A DNA stretch of 64,000 nt from Fundicoccus sp052116145 (lineage in GTDB: Bacteria > Bacillota > Bacilli > Lactobacillales > Aerococcaceae). The notes under the pieces were generated by a model. It searched no databases. It saw only the letters and a list, made by a program, of their open reading frames with translations, and was not told the DNA's origin. Position 1 is the first letter of the stretch, and each line of letters begins with the position of its first letter. This document shows positions 26,287-36,045 of this stretch, one piece after another. The position numbers and the translations under genes are program-made. The DNA is taken from the NCBI RefSeq assembly GCF_052116145.1, contig NZ_JBQKLQ010000002.1:1-64000 (forward strand). Direction: 5' to 3'.

Positions 26287-29200
26287 ATGGTTGGTAAGAA
26301 TAATAAGGCCGCGCTCCTTCGACAGTCTGCTACTCGTAGACCACAGTATGCGATTAAAAAGTTGAGTGTCGGTGTTGTTTCTGTTGCTGTTGGTAGTCTA
26401 CTTAGTTTAGGTGTGAATACTGTTAATGCTGAAGAAGTTATTACTGAAAGTGACGTTGCTTTAGTACAAGATAGTGCTTTAATTGAAATCTTAAATGAAG
26501 ATGAGTTAATTGTTAGTGAAAACTCAGTTGATGATGAAGATGTAGATGAATTGAATAATTCAAGTTTTGTTCAAATAAAAAGCCTGAAATCTGTAGCTGA
26601 TGATTTTACAAACACCATCACTGATAGTGCCTATAGTTTAAACTCTGAAACCACTAACCTAGATATACAATCTCAAGAATTAGCTATCCTTGAATCATCT
26701 AGCGATGATTCAAGAATAGTCGAAGAAATAATTGTATCACCTTTGGAAAATCCCAATCTTTTAGATTCTGATGAGGAAGTTTTAGAAGTTTATATCCCTG
26801 TTGATGTGATAAAAGAAGAAGAAAGTACTCCTGTTGAACTTATTCCAGAAAATATTCCTTTTGATAATAATACTATCATTGAAGAAAATATCCCTGTGCA
26901 AGAACTCACTTCACCAATAGCTTCTGAAATGGAAGATGCTGAGAATTTAAGTATGTCAACAGAATATATAAATTTTCAACTTGGAAAAGATATTTATGTA
27001 GGTAATGAACAAATTAAAGCGACACTTACTGTAAAAAATGATAAAGAAATAACAGGAGCTTATATTAATTTTGGCAACACCACAGCCCATGAATATCATT
27101 ACCCGAACAAAAGTGACATTACTTACTTAGAATCAAACTTGTTTGACTACGATCCGAAAGGTCGTATTACAAAAGATGAATCTGGAAACTTCATAATTGA
27201 TTTCATTTTGGGCGAACAAATTAACTCAAATTATTACTCTTTCGCTCCCGGACAATTTAACTTAAACTATCTTAGCTTGCACACTGAAGATGGTAATGTT
27301 TTTTACGATGACGGAACAATAGTGAATTCCAGTTTCTTTTACAAACAATTCGAAGAACAAGATCTAGTAAAAGCTAATTTTGAGAACATTCCTTTTGAAA
27401 CTATATATACGACCGATGAGGAATCGATTCAAGATGGTAAGGATGGCGCTATTTATTATTATACAGATGGCACCCAATATATTAGCCAATCAGCAAATGA
27501 AGTTAAATCATATGACTATATTGATGAACCAATAATGTTTCTCACGGAATATAAGCCTAATTATCAATTAGCCCCTGGTTTAACAAATATCTTAAAAAAT
27601 GGAGAAAATGGAATTACGAGACGATTCTATAATGAACTTGGTGAAGAGTTCAGTTATAAATACATCAAGTATTCCACCAATCATGTTATTGAATATGGAG
27701 TGTCTAAAGATGCAGAAAATGAAAAATATAATGCATCGAAATATATTAGAAACGATATTAGTATCGTAGATATTGATACTGGATTTGAGGTAACTCAAGT
27801 TAATTTTAATGGCGATTCCTATTACCATCGAATGCAAGAATTCATTACAAAGTTCAATAACCAATTCAAAACTTCACTTTCATTAGAGCATCAAGAGTTT
27901 ATTAATTACGAAGAGAAAGTCGATATTCTGAATGGAAAATACATCGATCAACGTTCCACAAAGTTCTATGTAAAAAACTTAGATAATGTGGATTTACGTG
28001 ACCATGAATTTGCTTTAGTTCCAGACCGAACTCTTGATTATGATAATAATAATTATGGATACGGTCAGGTTAATCTTTTTGACAATAACTCAAACCAATT
28101 ATTATCCTTTGACTATGATTATAATGAAATAGAAACTATTATAAAAAACAGTCTAAGTTTACTAGACGAATCATTGTACTATTTTGACAAAGTAGTTGTC
28201 AGACATAAGATTATAGACAATTTCGATATCGATATTTTTGTGCGTGAAAGACTTTCAAAAGATTTAAGAGATGCTGAATTTGCGACTGATTATACTAATA
28301 ACCTTACTGAGGTTCGTGAAGGCCAAAATGGAACGAAGTATCTTTATTCCGATGGCAGTGAGCGAATTGTTGAAGCTCCCATCAATAAAGTTATTTGGGT
28401 TGAAACGGAATTAAAGGATGCAGTAGTTGTTGATTCCATTACTGTTGACCGGGATAAGTATGCTGTTGATGAAACTGTCGAAGTCACAATAACCGGCCGT
28501 AGTAAGTCCGCCCTTAAAGAACTCACTATCGATTTTAGCGATTGGTCTAAAATGAAGATGCACTACGTTGCTGGAAAACTGAATACTGATGACATCGTTT
28601 ATAATATGGTGAGTTCACTGCTAAGGTCCTAGTTTCTATCTTTGACTATGCCAAGAACAGCAATTTTACTTTTGATAACCTAAGAGCTAAAGATATTTAC
28701 GGTAATTTTTCTGAGTTCAGAACTGATGTAGAGTTTAACTCTAAAGAACTTACTTACAATATCATCGATGAGCCTTTCCAAGTTGGCTTCCAAACGACTG
28801 ACACTGTGTTCCTAGGCGTTGAATCCGTACTTTTCGACACCGTATTTACAACAGATGAAGCTTTAGTCCGAGATGGTCTAAACGGTTCTAAATGGGTTTA
28901 TTCAGACGGTTCTGAAGTCATCTTGACTGAACCAATCTCTGCAATCGAACTCTATGACAACGAAGTCGTTGAAATTGATCCAGAAACAGAGTATACAATT
29001 TATGTGCATCAAGTTCACGCTGGCATTAAAGGGTCTAAACAGGTCTTTAGTAATGGAGAAGAACGAGTTATTACTGCTCCCGTTGCTGCAGTTGCTTTAT
29101 ACAAGAATAAAGTTGAAGAATTTGATTTTACGACAGTGGAGGTTGAATCCTCTGATTTAGCTTTTGGCGAAAGCCGAGTGATTCAGGACGGAATCATTGG

Positions 29201-30089
29201 TCGTCGCGTAGTCTTCTTTGACGCTGATGGCAAGGTGGTTGATAGCTTAATCCTATCTGCTCCAGTCAGCAGAATTGAACAAAGGGGTGCGAACAAGCAG
29301 ACACTGGTATTGACTCCCTTTGAAACTACTTATACAACTGATGATTCTAAGGTTCACACGGGTCAGAATGGTACCCGATATATCTATTCTGATGGGCGAG
29401 AAGAAACTGTAACAGAGGCAGTCACTGCTGTTCAATTATATCGTTATGCTGATGAGAGTGTTGGTTACAAACAAATCACTAATGAGAACCCATCATTGGC
29501 TGTAGGTAAAGCAAATGTATTGGTTAAGGGTGCTGATGGTTCGAACCGCGTCTACTATGATTTAAATGGTAAGGTAGTTGAAACTAGACGATTAACAGAG
29601 GCCGTTGATCGCGTTGTAGAAGTAGGAACGTTAGTTGTTGAGGATGAAGTCATAATCCCAGAGTTGCCAAAACCTGATTTAGATGGTGATAAAACGGAGG
29701 AAGTAAAACCAGGAGCTGAGAGTGAAAAATCAGAGGAACTAAATCCTGCTGAACCGGAAGATACTGGGTCTGATGCTGATGGTAAGGACACAGAAGAATC
29801 AGATGGGAAAGAATCTGGTAGCGATGTTGATGATAATGAATCCAATCCAAAGACTCCAGACAAAATTGATGAGGATACCACTGCAATTCCTGAAGGAAGC
29901 AATGATAATCCTGTGACTGATCAAGGTCCTCTGGAACCAATTAATTCCGGTATACCAGTCAATGCCGCAAGTATATTGCCGGCAACTGGTGAGAAAGGTC
30001 AACAGATTTGGTTGACCGTCGGTGCTATTAGTCTACTTGCCGGATTCGGCTTAGTCATCCAAGGTAAGCACAACAAAGAAGAGAATTAA
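26287..30089 (+). pseudogene. YSIRK/LPXTG surface protein, frameshifted
   Basis: The product would be about 1,267 residues. It opens with a YSIRK-type signal (YAIKKLSVGVVSVAVGS), then an acidic stretch and several modules of the form YTTD-x(6-8)-G-x2-G-x3-Y-x-DG, resembling G5-like stalk repeats. An Asp/Glu/Ser/Pro-rich spacer leads to the sortase motif LPATG at 29975-29989, a membrane helix and a basic tail. The frame breaks near 28605: the first part stops at 28632 after 781 residues, and similarity resumes in another frame (EFTAKVLVSIFDYAKN). The total length, one base short of a multiple of three, fits a single-base deletion. As written, the secreted half would lack its wall anchor. Confidence 0.85.
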
Positions 30090-30096
30090 CAATTAA

Positions 30097-30140
30097 AAAG
30101 AGCCTTGCCTGCATTCTGTTGAAAGCAGGCAAGGCTCTTT
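30097..30140. terminator. Terminator after the surface protein gene
   Basis: Perfect 16-bp stem AAAGAGCCTTGCCTGC / GCAGGCAAGGCTCTTT with a 12-base loop, directly after the stop. It could work in both directions. Confidence 0.88.
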
Positions 30141-30288
30141 GGATTTTCTAATATGTGTTTCATAGTTCGATATTTTCGGTACCACCGCGCAGTTGGCACA
30201 TAATCTTACCTTCTACCCTCTCTTCATAAACAAAATCACCTTATTATTCACGGCCATATATTGGTCAGCATCATATTTTTCTTCAAAA

Positions 30289-30324
30289 AAACACGCCCGT
30301 ACTTTAATTAGTAGGGGCGTGTTT
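30289..30324 (-). terminator. Hairpin with T-run on the minus strand
   Basis: AAACACGCCC pairs with GGGCGTGTTT; the minus strand continues with seven T. It could end the YhcH-family transcript from the right, 260 bp after that gene. The stretch 30141-30587 otherwise has no gene. Confidence 0.65.
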
Positions 30325-30372
30325 GTGTTACTTAATAGGGGAACTTTCTTTGAATGATTGGGACAATAATCG

Positions 30373-30400
30373 GGATCACCCCCGCGCTTGCGGGAAGGAC
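30373..30400. repeat. Solitary CRISPR repeat-like sequence, type I-E-like
   Basis: This 28-bp stretch starts GGATCACCCCCGCG and continues TGCGGGAAGGAC after CT. It matches the GGATCACCCCCGCG...GCGGGAA pattern of type I-E repeats, including the short internal palindrome. By my comparison it agrees at about 24 of 28 positions with the S. thermophilus type I-E repeat as I recall it. No second copy, spacer array or cas gene lies in the window, so it would be a relic or orphan. Confidence 0.45.
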
Positions 30401-30587
30401 ACTTAAAGATCCCTATTGTAGAGCTAATCCCTCTAATAAAATCCACAGAAATATTCACTTTAGAAAACATCCTACTCTTCACATTGGTTTTACCTTAAAA
30501 TCTTTCCCCCCAAAGCTTATCCTATCACTACAACAAAGGCCGCAGAATTATCAGCAACTATTATTGTTCGTCATTTTATCTTTAATA

Positions 30588-31025
30588 CTAACTTTTCAGC
30601 TTAAAAACAGCCTTTTTAAAGTAATTCTCTTCCGCCACATAAAGCCCGGGCATATGGGCATCATGCGGGTATACGAGATAAAACATGCCTGGTTGAATAT
30701 CCATTAACGTCCCTTCACCTGTCGCAAAACCAACATCTGAATCTTTATCAAACTTAAGCTTCTCCACTTGATTTAAGTGCTGCCACTTCATTTGTTCAGA
30801 ACCCTCCAGCATGATTTGCAAATCAATGTATTGCTCATGAAATTCAAACTGGGCACCTTCCAGTGGACGGGTCGTTCCTTCTTGAATTGAGAAAAATTCA
30901 CCTTCTCCCAATTCATATCTACCGACTGGTAATTCATGTAATTTACTAATATGTTCTTGATAAATATCCATTTTTGGTAATAGTTTTTCGTAATTTTCTA
31001 AATTCGTCATGTAGTCTAAAATCAT
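30588..31025 (-). CDS. YhcH/YjgK/YiaL family protein (DUF386)
   Basis: This 145-residue cupin-like protein has the family markers FEFHEQYIDLQIMLEG, DVGFATGEG, FYLVYPHDAHMPG and a C-terminal KKAVFKLK. Family members are linked to sialic-acid or glycoside metabolism, including anomerase-type activity; the substrate here is unknown. ATG at 31025 is preferred because GAGG stands 6-7 bases upstream; a GTG at 31043 is in frame. A broken second copy lies at 35414-35853. Confidence 0.87.
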   Translation of the reverse strand: MILDYMTNLENYEKLLPKMDIYQEHISKLHELPVGRYELGEGEFFSIQEGTTRPLEGAQFEFHEQYIDLQIMLEGSEQMKWQHLNQVEKLKFDKDSDVGFATGEGTLMDIQPGMFYLVYPHDAHMPGLYVAEENYFKKAVFKLKS

Positions 31026-31116
31026 CGTATCCCTCTTTTTCACTTTAATCCATTAATGTAAGCTCGTCTTATCAAGCGCTTACATTGATTGTATTCTATT
31101 TATTCAAAGTTTACTA

Positions 31117-31257
31117 ATGGCTATTGATCGTTTACACGTAGAAATTGAATCCAAAGGCGAAACACTCATACAGAACAGTCCTCTTACTGATCCTTTAGTC
31201 GAACAAGTCAATATTTTTAGTAGTTTCAGGCTTCTTATAAATCATTATATTTTTTGA
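31117..31257 (+). pseudogene. Fragment of the MazG/PRA-PH-like hydrolase family
   Basis: A 46-codon reading frame. Residues 6-33 read LHVEIESKGETLIQ and SPLTDPLVEQVN, matching the middle of the intact copies at 36046 and 59549 (SLHVAIDKSKEKIL, PVTDPLVEQVD). Similarity then ends. It is one of five copies in this window, all on the plus strand. Confidence 0.65.
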
Positions 31258-31263
31258 CAAAAA

Positions 31264-31285
31264 AAAAGAGGATTTCTCCCCTTTT
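31264..31285 (-). terminator. Terminator of the first L,D-transpeptidase gene
   Basis: AAAAGGGGA, loop GAAA, TCCTCTTTT on the minus strand, then a run of T. The second transpeptidase gene has a very similar terminator at 57387-57410. Confidence 0.8.
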
Positions 31286-31314
31286 CACTATGTGATATAA
31301 AGTTATATTTTGGC

Positions 31315-32691
31315 TTATTGGTAAACCAGCACCGGCATGCCATTATAAGCGTAGTTAAAAACTTGTGCCATAATCTCAGGCGGCGTGTTAATACAGCCCA
31401 GAGAACCGTTGGTTAGGTAGGCGTCACCGCCGAAAGTTGGTTGCCAATTCGCATCATGGACCCCTTGACCAGTATAATCAAACGCAATCCAGTAATCGAC
31501 CGGCTGAACATATTCTTTCTCAGTCCGTGGATTATAGCCTGTTAGCTGTGAAGGGGTTTCCATGTTCCAAACAGCATAAGCACCAGGAACTGTGTTAGTT
31601 CCAATCTGACCGGTCACAATCGGCGTCGAAATGACCGCCACCCCGTCAATATACACGTACATCATTTGATAGGTCATATCGACTTCAATGTAGCTACTAC
31701 CAATATCATCCAGTGAGCCATTATAACCGATGCCGACAATAGCTGGCTCTCTCGTCACCGATTCACCCGCTTCTAAATCATCCAGAATAGCCTGTGTTTC
31801 CACCTCACGGTCAATCGACCAACCTAGTGTGCCAGGTTCTAATTGTATTTCTCCCTGCAGCGTACTGTTGAAGTAGCGATAGTCATCATAGGTCGCATAA
31901 GCATCATTCAGCGTGCCAAGATAGTCGTAAATCATCTCCTGGTCAAAATAATACTCACCATTCTCATCCAAAATCAACCAACTATAAATCATTTCAGGTG
32001 TAATCACTTCTTCATAACCTGCAATCGTTAACGTAATCTGCATTGAAGTCAAAGCTTGAATCTGTTCCAATTCCTGAATGAGGGATGGACTATCGGCCGT
32101 GACACTCGGTTGCAAGTAAGCTTGACTCACCTCAACCACCTCTTGATTGATGACAGCTTGAATGATTTGATCTTTTAAGACCGAATTGTCGAGCTCCGTT
32201 CCCGTTTGGCCCGCTTCAATTAGATAGCCTTCCGTTTCAGAATAGCTAATTTTCGCATCCGTTGGCAAGTACCGCTCCCCATTCGCCTGATTATTGGCGG
32301 TTAACGCTTCTTGTAATTGCTTGTCATCAATCGTGATTAACGCTTGCGGTGCATAAGCAATTTGTGTATCCGTCACCGCCCCAACTAGCCAATTCTGCTT
32401 ATGTTGTTCTGACATTAAGCTTGCTAATGCCTCATCTGCTTGAATGGTTATGCCTAAGTCACTTGCATTAAGTGGCTCCCATGCTCGATCCGCTTCATTA
32501 AAATTGATGCTTTGTTGCGAAAAGCTTTCTTTCAATTTGTCCGCCGCTTCCGCCTGCGTTAAGTTACTAATATCCACCGCCGCAAATTCAGTATTCAAAT
32601 AATATCGCTCCGCATAATACTGACTCCCCATTAGGTAGCCCACCAGTCCCAGCACCACGACCACCACAACACCCACTAAAGTTTTCCTCAT
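31315..32691 (-). CDS. L,D-transpeptidase with YkuD domain, copy 1
   Basis: This 458-residue membrane-anchored protein has one N-terminal helix (5-27), an extracellular region with PG-binding-4-like character (about 40-310) and a C-terminal YkuD domain. The YkuD active site is GVHDANW plus the catalytic Cys433 in NGSLGCINTPP. It forms 3-3 peptidoglycan cross-links or attaches proteins, usually resisting beta-lactams. A paralogue at 57440-58822 is almost identical over the C-terminal half, down to long identical DNA stretches, but diverged in the N-terminal half. Confidence 0.92.
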   Translation of the reverse strand: MRKTLVGVVVVVVLGLVGYLMGSQYYAERYYLNTEFAAVDISNLTQAEAADKLKESFSQQSINFNEADRAWEPLNASDLGITIQADEALASLMSEQHKQNWLVGAVTDTQIAYAPQALITIDDKQLQEALTANNQANGERYLPTDAKISYSETEGYLIEAGQTGTELDNSVLKDQIIQAVINQEVVEVSQAYLQPSVTADSPSLIQELEQIQALTSMQITLTIAGYEEVITPEMIYSWLILDENGEYYFDQEMIYDYLGTLNDAYATYDDYRYFNSTLQGEIQLEPGTLGWSIDREVETQAILDDLEAGESVTREPAIVGIGYNGSLDDIGSSYIEVDMTYQMMYVYIDGVAVISTPIVTGQIGTNTVPGAYAVWNMETPSQLTGYNPRTEKEYVQPVDYWIAFDYTGQGVHDANWQPTFGGDAYLTNGSLGCINTPPEIMAQVFNYAYNGMPVLVYQ

Positions 32692-33017
32692 CCTCTTATC
32701 ATACCTTCCTTTAATAGTTGAGATGGCTTTCTAGCGAAACCTGTTCCATTTAAATTGCCAGCTCAATTATTATAGCCTTTATTATAAAATAGATTGTTAG
32801 CGCACCGTTTTTCAAATGAAATACGGCTCATGTGTTTATTCTACATGATTTTATTTTGCCTGTAATGGAAATCATGTATTTGGCTTATAAATTTCATAGA
32901 ATATTCATAGATGGGCTTGAGTGAAATTGAGCCTTATTCAATAGCGGCTTTTCTCTGCTATCAGATGATTGATTTTCGCTTTTTCCTATTCAGTTTCATA
33001 AGCCATTAAACAAAACA

Positions 33018-33054
33018 AATCGCCTCCTGACTGTTCATCAGCAAAGAGGCGATT
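33018..33054 (-). terminator. Terminator of the AI-2E family transporter gene
   Basis: AATCGCCTC pairs with GAGGCGATT around a 19-base loop; the minus strand then reads TGTTTTGTTT. It lies 33 bp after the stop. Confidence 0.75.
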
Positions 33055-33087
33055 CTTTATTTTAGTTAGTATTCTGTCAGTGTGGGT

Positions 33088-34254
33088 TTAAATCTTTTCA
33101 GCAAGTTTAGCTTCGCGCCAAGAGAGTATGTCATTCACAAACAGCTTCAACATGGCAGCTGCTGGTACCGACAGGAACATGCCGAGGATACCGAAATAGG
33201 CGCCTCCGATCGTAATAGAAATAATGATTAACATCGGATTTAGCTTAAGAGCATCCCCCATAATGCGCGGGCCAATAAAATTACCATCGATTTGTTGCAG
33301 AATCAACAAACTGAGCGCTGTAATAAGCGCGAGCTGCAGTCCGCCTGTAAAGATAGTGATAATCGCTGTCACACCAGAGCCAATCAACGATCCAAAGTAT
33401 GGAATCATATTACAGATTCCTAGCATGACACCAAGCATCACTGCGTATTCTACTCCAAGGATTGTTAGGATAATCGTCGCTAATGTTCCTAATATGCAGG
33501 CATCTAGAAATTGAGCGACGATAAACTTGTAGAAAAATTCATTGGAACGTAATAAATAGAATTTAACTTTATCGAGTTTTCTATTGGAAATAAAAGCATT
33601 CGCGACACGGTTGAAAAATAACAAGATACTATCTTTAGAAATCAAACTATATAGGCAGATAATTAGACTAATCACCGCATTAAGGATGCTTGAGGATAGT
33701 GCCATGATATAAGTCACAACAGACGCCGCATGCGCACCGACTTGCGATAAAATGCCCTGAACAGAGAAAATATTGGTGAAGGTGTTCATCAAATCTTCTT
33801 TAGGAATAATCGTTAAAACCCAACTATTATCTTGTTCTAAGTCCACAATCAGTGTATTCCCCCAATCGATTACACTTCTAGAATATAAACCGAGTTGACT
33901 TGTGAAATCAATGATATTCTCCACCACAATCGGCATCAACATATTGAAAATCATCGTAATAATCATCGTAATAATCAGCACGATTGTTAAAACTGAGAAT
34001 CCTCTGGAATTATTCCGTAAAAATGCTTGAGGTGCTTTCTTAATTTGTCTTTCGATTTTAGTGGTTGGCCGACTTAAGAAATAGGCCATGATAGCACCTA
34101 CTAAAAACGGCGAAATAATCCTAAAAAAATTACTGATATGATCTCCAATGACTGATAGATTGGTTGCGATCTGGTATATGACTAGAAGTGATAAGAAGAA
34201 AAGGATGCCCTCTTTCCATAGCAATCGAATTAGGTTTTTGTGTTTATTCTGCAT
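33088..34254 (-). CDS. AI-2E family transporter
   Basis: This 388-residue membrane protein of the AI-2 exporter-like (UPF0118) family has about 8 helices. The conserved C-terminal motif reads GICNMIPYFGSLIGSG, followed by LLILQQIDGNFIGPRIMG. Members export small solutes or act as sodium/proton antiporters; substrate unknown. ATG at 34254 (MQNKHKN) is preferred since AAAGGTGG lies about 7 bases upstream; the frame is open to 34290 without a ribosome site. Confidence 0.9.
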   Translation of the reverse strand: MQNKHKNLIRLLWKEGILFFLSLLVIYQIATNLSVIGDHISNFFRIISPFLVGAIMAYFLSRPTTKIERQIKKAPQAFLRNNSRGFSVLTIVLIITMIITMIFNMLMPIVVENIIDFTSQLGLYSRSVIDWGNTLIVDLEQDNSWVLTIIPKEDLMNTFTNIFSVQGILSQVGAHAASVVTYIMALSSSILNAVISLIICLYSLISKDSILLFFNRVANAFISNRKLDKVKFYLLRSNEFFYKFIVAQFLDACILGTLATIILTILGVEYAVMLGVMLGICNMIPYFGSLIGSGVTAIITIFTGGLQLALITALSLLILQQIDGNFIGPRIMGDALKLNPMLIIISITIGGAYFGILGMFLSVPAAAMLKLFVNDILSWREAKLAEKI

Positions 34255-34372
34255 AGGCGGTCCACCTTTCTGGATCGTACGGCGAATCAAAAGCGCCTCG
34301 TACTGTTAGTATAGTATTCTACCAGATTAAGTGGAATAGTACATTGGTAATTATGCTCCTTAACGCTTTCTT

Positions 34373-34618
34373 TCAAACCAATTCATCCTCAATCTCACTT
34401 AATTCATCCGTCCAATCCCTCCCGCAATCTCTTCTATCGTGTAATGCTCTTTAAAAGTATGTTCAGATAGTTAATTGTTTTTATTTTGACTGGATTTTAC
34501 TAGCTCTAGCCCTCTTGGGATATTCTTAATATTTTTTCCTAAATAGATTTTCGCCTCATTCTCAAAATATAAACTACCTATTTTTCTTTCATAGCTAACA
34601 TCCTTCACAAATTATTAT
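34373..34618 (-). pseudogene. Unrecognised gene relic, disrupted
   Basis: Read on the minus strand, a protein-like segment KDVSYERKIGSLYFENEAK is followed by IYLGKNIKNIPRGLELVKSS, then a stop. After it, HTFKEHYTIEEIAGG and, in another frame, RDWTDELSEIEDELV continue. The composition looks coding but the frame is broken at least twice. I do not recognise the family. Confidence 0.4.
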
Positions 34619-34743
34619 CTTTATAGAAAACTATATAATAAAGAACTCTACAAGTATCGAAATACTGTGGAGGTTTTAGTTTTTTCCACAATACACAAAT
34701 AGTACCTACAAACTCACATCAAAGTATATTTGATTGAAATAGT

Positions 34744-35379
34744 TTAAAGTGGTTTTCTTTCTGCAATTAAACTAGTTAGTTGAGTGAAAATATATTCATC
34801 CGAAAGATTATTTTTCACTAATAACTGTTCAAGCGAGAGTTCTTTACCATTAATTTGAAATTGATCATAAATTGATAATCTTACAACAGGTATTCCTGTA
34901 TAAAGATACGATACGTCCTTTACATAATCATAAAAAGCTCTTTGTTTCCAACGTGAACTGCCATACCTCACAAATGACTTGGGTAAATCAGAAGGTCCAA
35001 ACATTTTTTCAGTGCTGGTACTTGCCCAATATTTACCATATCCTTTTTTTAAACATTTATCTTCATATGTCTTACAAAAGTCTTTATATTTATTAATAGG
35101 AAAATAAGAAATTTCATCATAGAGGCTTGAAGTTAAAGTTAATGCTCTATATCGATTAAAATGAGCTTCTTCATCCAGCTCAAGTATAAAGTCTTTAAAC
35201 ACAAAATCCCATTTTCCTCTAAAATTATAATTTTCTCGAACACCATCCAATTGAGTATAAACATCCAAGATTTCAGATTGATAATTTGAGTTCAATATAT
35301 CTTTTATGACTACTTTACTATTTGATCTAACATAATATTTATCTAAAATCTGCCCTAGTCTCTTTTCTTTGGCACCCAT
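34744..35379 (-). CDS. Hypothetical protein with possible PD-(D/E)XK-like motif
   Basis: This 211-residue soluble protein has no signal or membrane segment, and I do not recognise the family with certainty. Residues 57-73 read WDFVFKDFILELDEEAH: an Asp (58), then E67-x-D69 after a hydrophobic strand, followed by HFNRYR. This is the spacing seen in restriction-endonuclease-like folds. An all-purpose basic stretch (SSRWKQRAFYDY, 141-152) follows. It is monocistronic, with AT-rich surroundings. A nuclease role is a guess from the motif alone. Confidence 0.7.
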   Translation of the reverse strand: MGAKEKRLGQILDKYYVRSNSKVVIKDILNSNYQSEILDVYTQLDGVRENYNFRGKWDFVFKDFILELDEEAHFNRYRALTLTSSLYDEISYFPINKYKDFCKTYEDKCLKKGYGKYWASTSTEKMFGPSDLPKSFVRYGSSRWKQRAFYDYVKDVSYLYTGIPVVRLSIYDQFQINGKELSLEQLLVKNNLSDEYIFTQLTSLIAERKPL

Positions 35380-35413
35380 CTAAATTATCCTTTCTTAATA
35401 ACGTTATTTACAT

Positions 35414-35853
35414 CTACTTCACTTTCACCTTAAACACTGCCTTTTTAAATTGCATAGGCTCTTCCACATGCAAGCCAGGCATATGCGCATCTTGCGGGTA
35501 GACAATATAAAAGCTTCCTTTGAGAATTTCAAGCAACGCACCTGATACAGTCCCTAAGCCAATGTCTAACGCCGCATCAAAATTGAGCTGGTCTACTTTA
35601 TCTAAATTTTGCCACTGCATATATCCCTTCCCTTCTAACATCATTTGCAAATCATGTATGTTTGGTGAGACTCGTTTGGATTACTCTCCAACTCTCTGCT
35701 TTCGTCTGACAGGATTGAACAGAATTCGCCTTCTCCCAGGTCTTATTTGCATTCGGCTAGTTCATTTAATGTTATTAAATACTCTTTAAAGTCTGCAAAT
35801 CTTGGGAATAATTGTCTGTAGTTTTCTAAGTTGCTGATTACGTCTAATATCAT
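35414..35853 (-). pseudogene. YhcH/YjgK family gene, second copy, broken
   Basis: Starts MILDVISNLENYRQLFPRF after a GAGGG ribosome site, like the intact copy at 30588-31025. It has an in-frame TAA within LAECK-stop-DLGEGEF and a one-base deletion at HQTY/DLQMMLEGKG. The C-terminal 78 residues remain open (35414-35650) and keep FYIVYPQDAHMPG. Two independent lesions point to a true pseudogene. Confidence 0.85.
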
Positions 35854-36009
35854 ATTTTACCCTCACTTGTTATTATTGATGTTTATAGGATTTCCATGCC
35901 GATACGCTTTCAGCAGTGCTACCCAACTTCCCTTCCATTATATCAATTCCCCAACACAAGCGAAACCGCTTTCTTAATTACTTTTATTTCCATTTATCAG
36001 ACGAACGCT

Positions 36010-36015
36010 TATAAT
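36010..36015 (+). promoter_or_regulatory. -10 box of the hydrolase copy at 36046
   Basis: TATAAT 31 bp before the start codon; TTTCCA 17 bp upstream is a weak -35. AGGAG precedes the ATG. Confidence 0.5.
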
Positions 36016-36045
36016 GAATCGTAATACTACCAAAAGGAGCTAACA

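Noticed and set aside
30341..30470. CRISPR array
   Set aside because: Only one repeat-like unit is present; no periodic spacers or cas genes, so it is reported as an orphan repeat.
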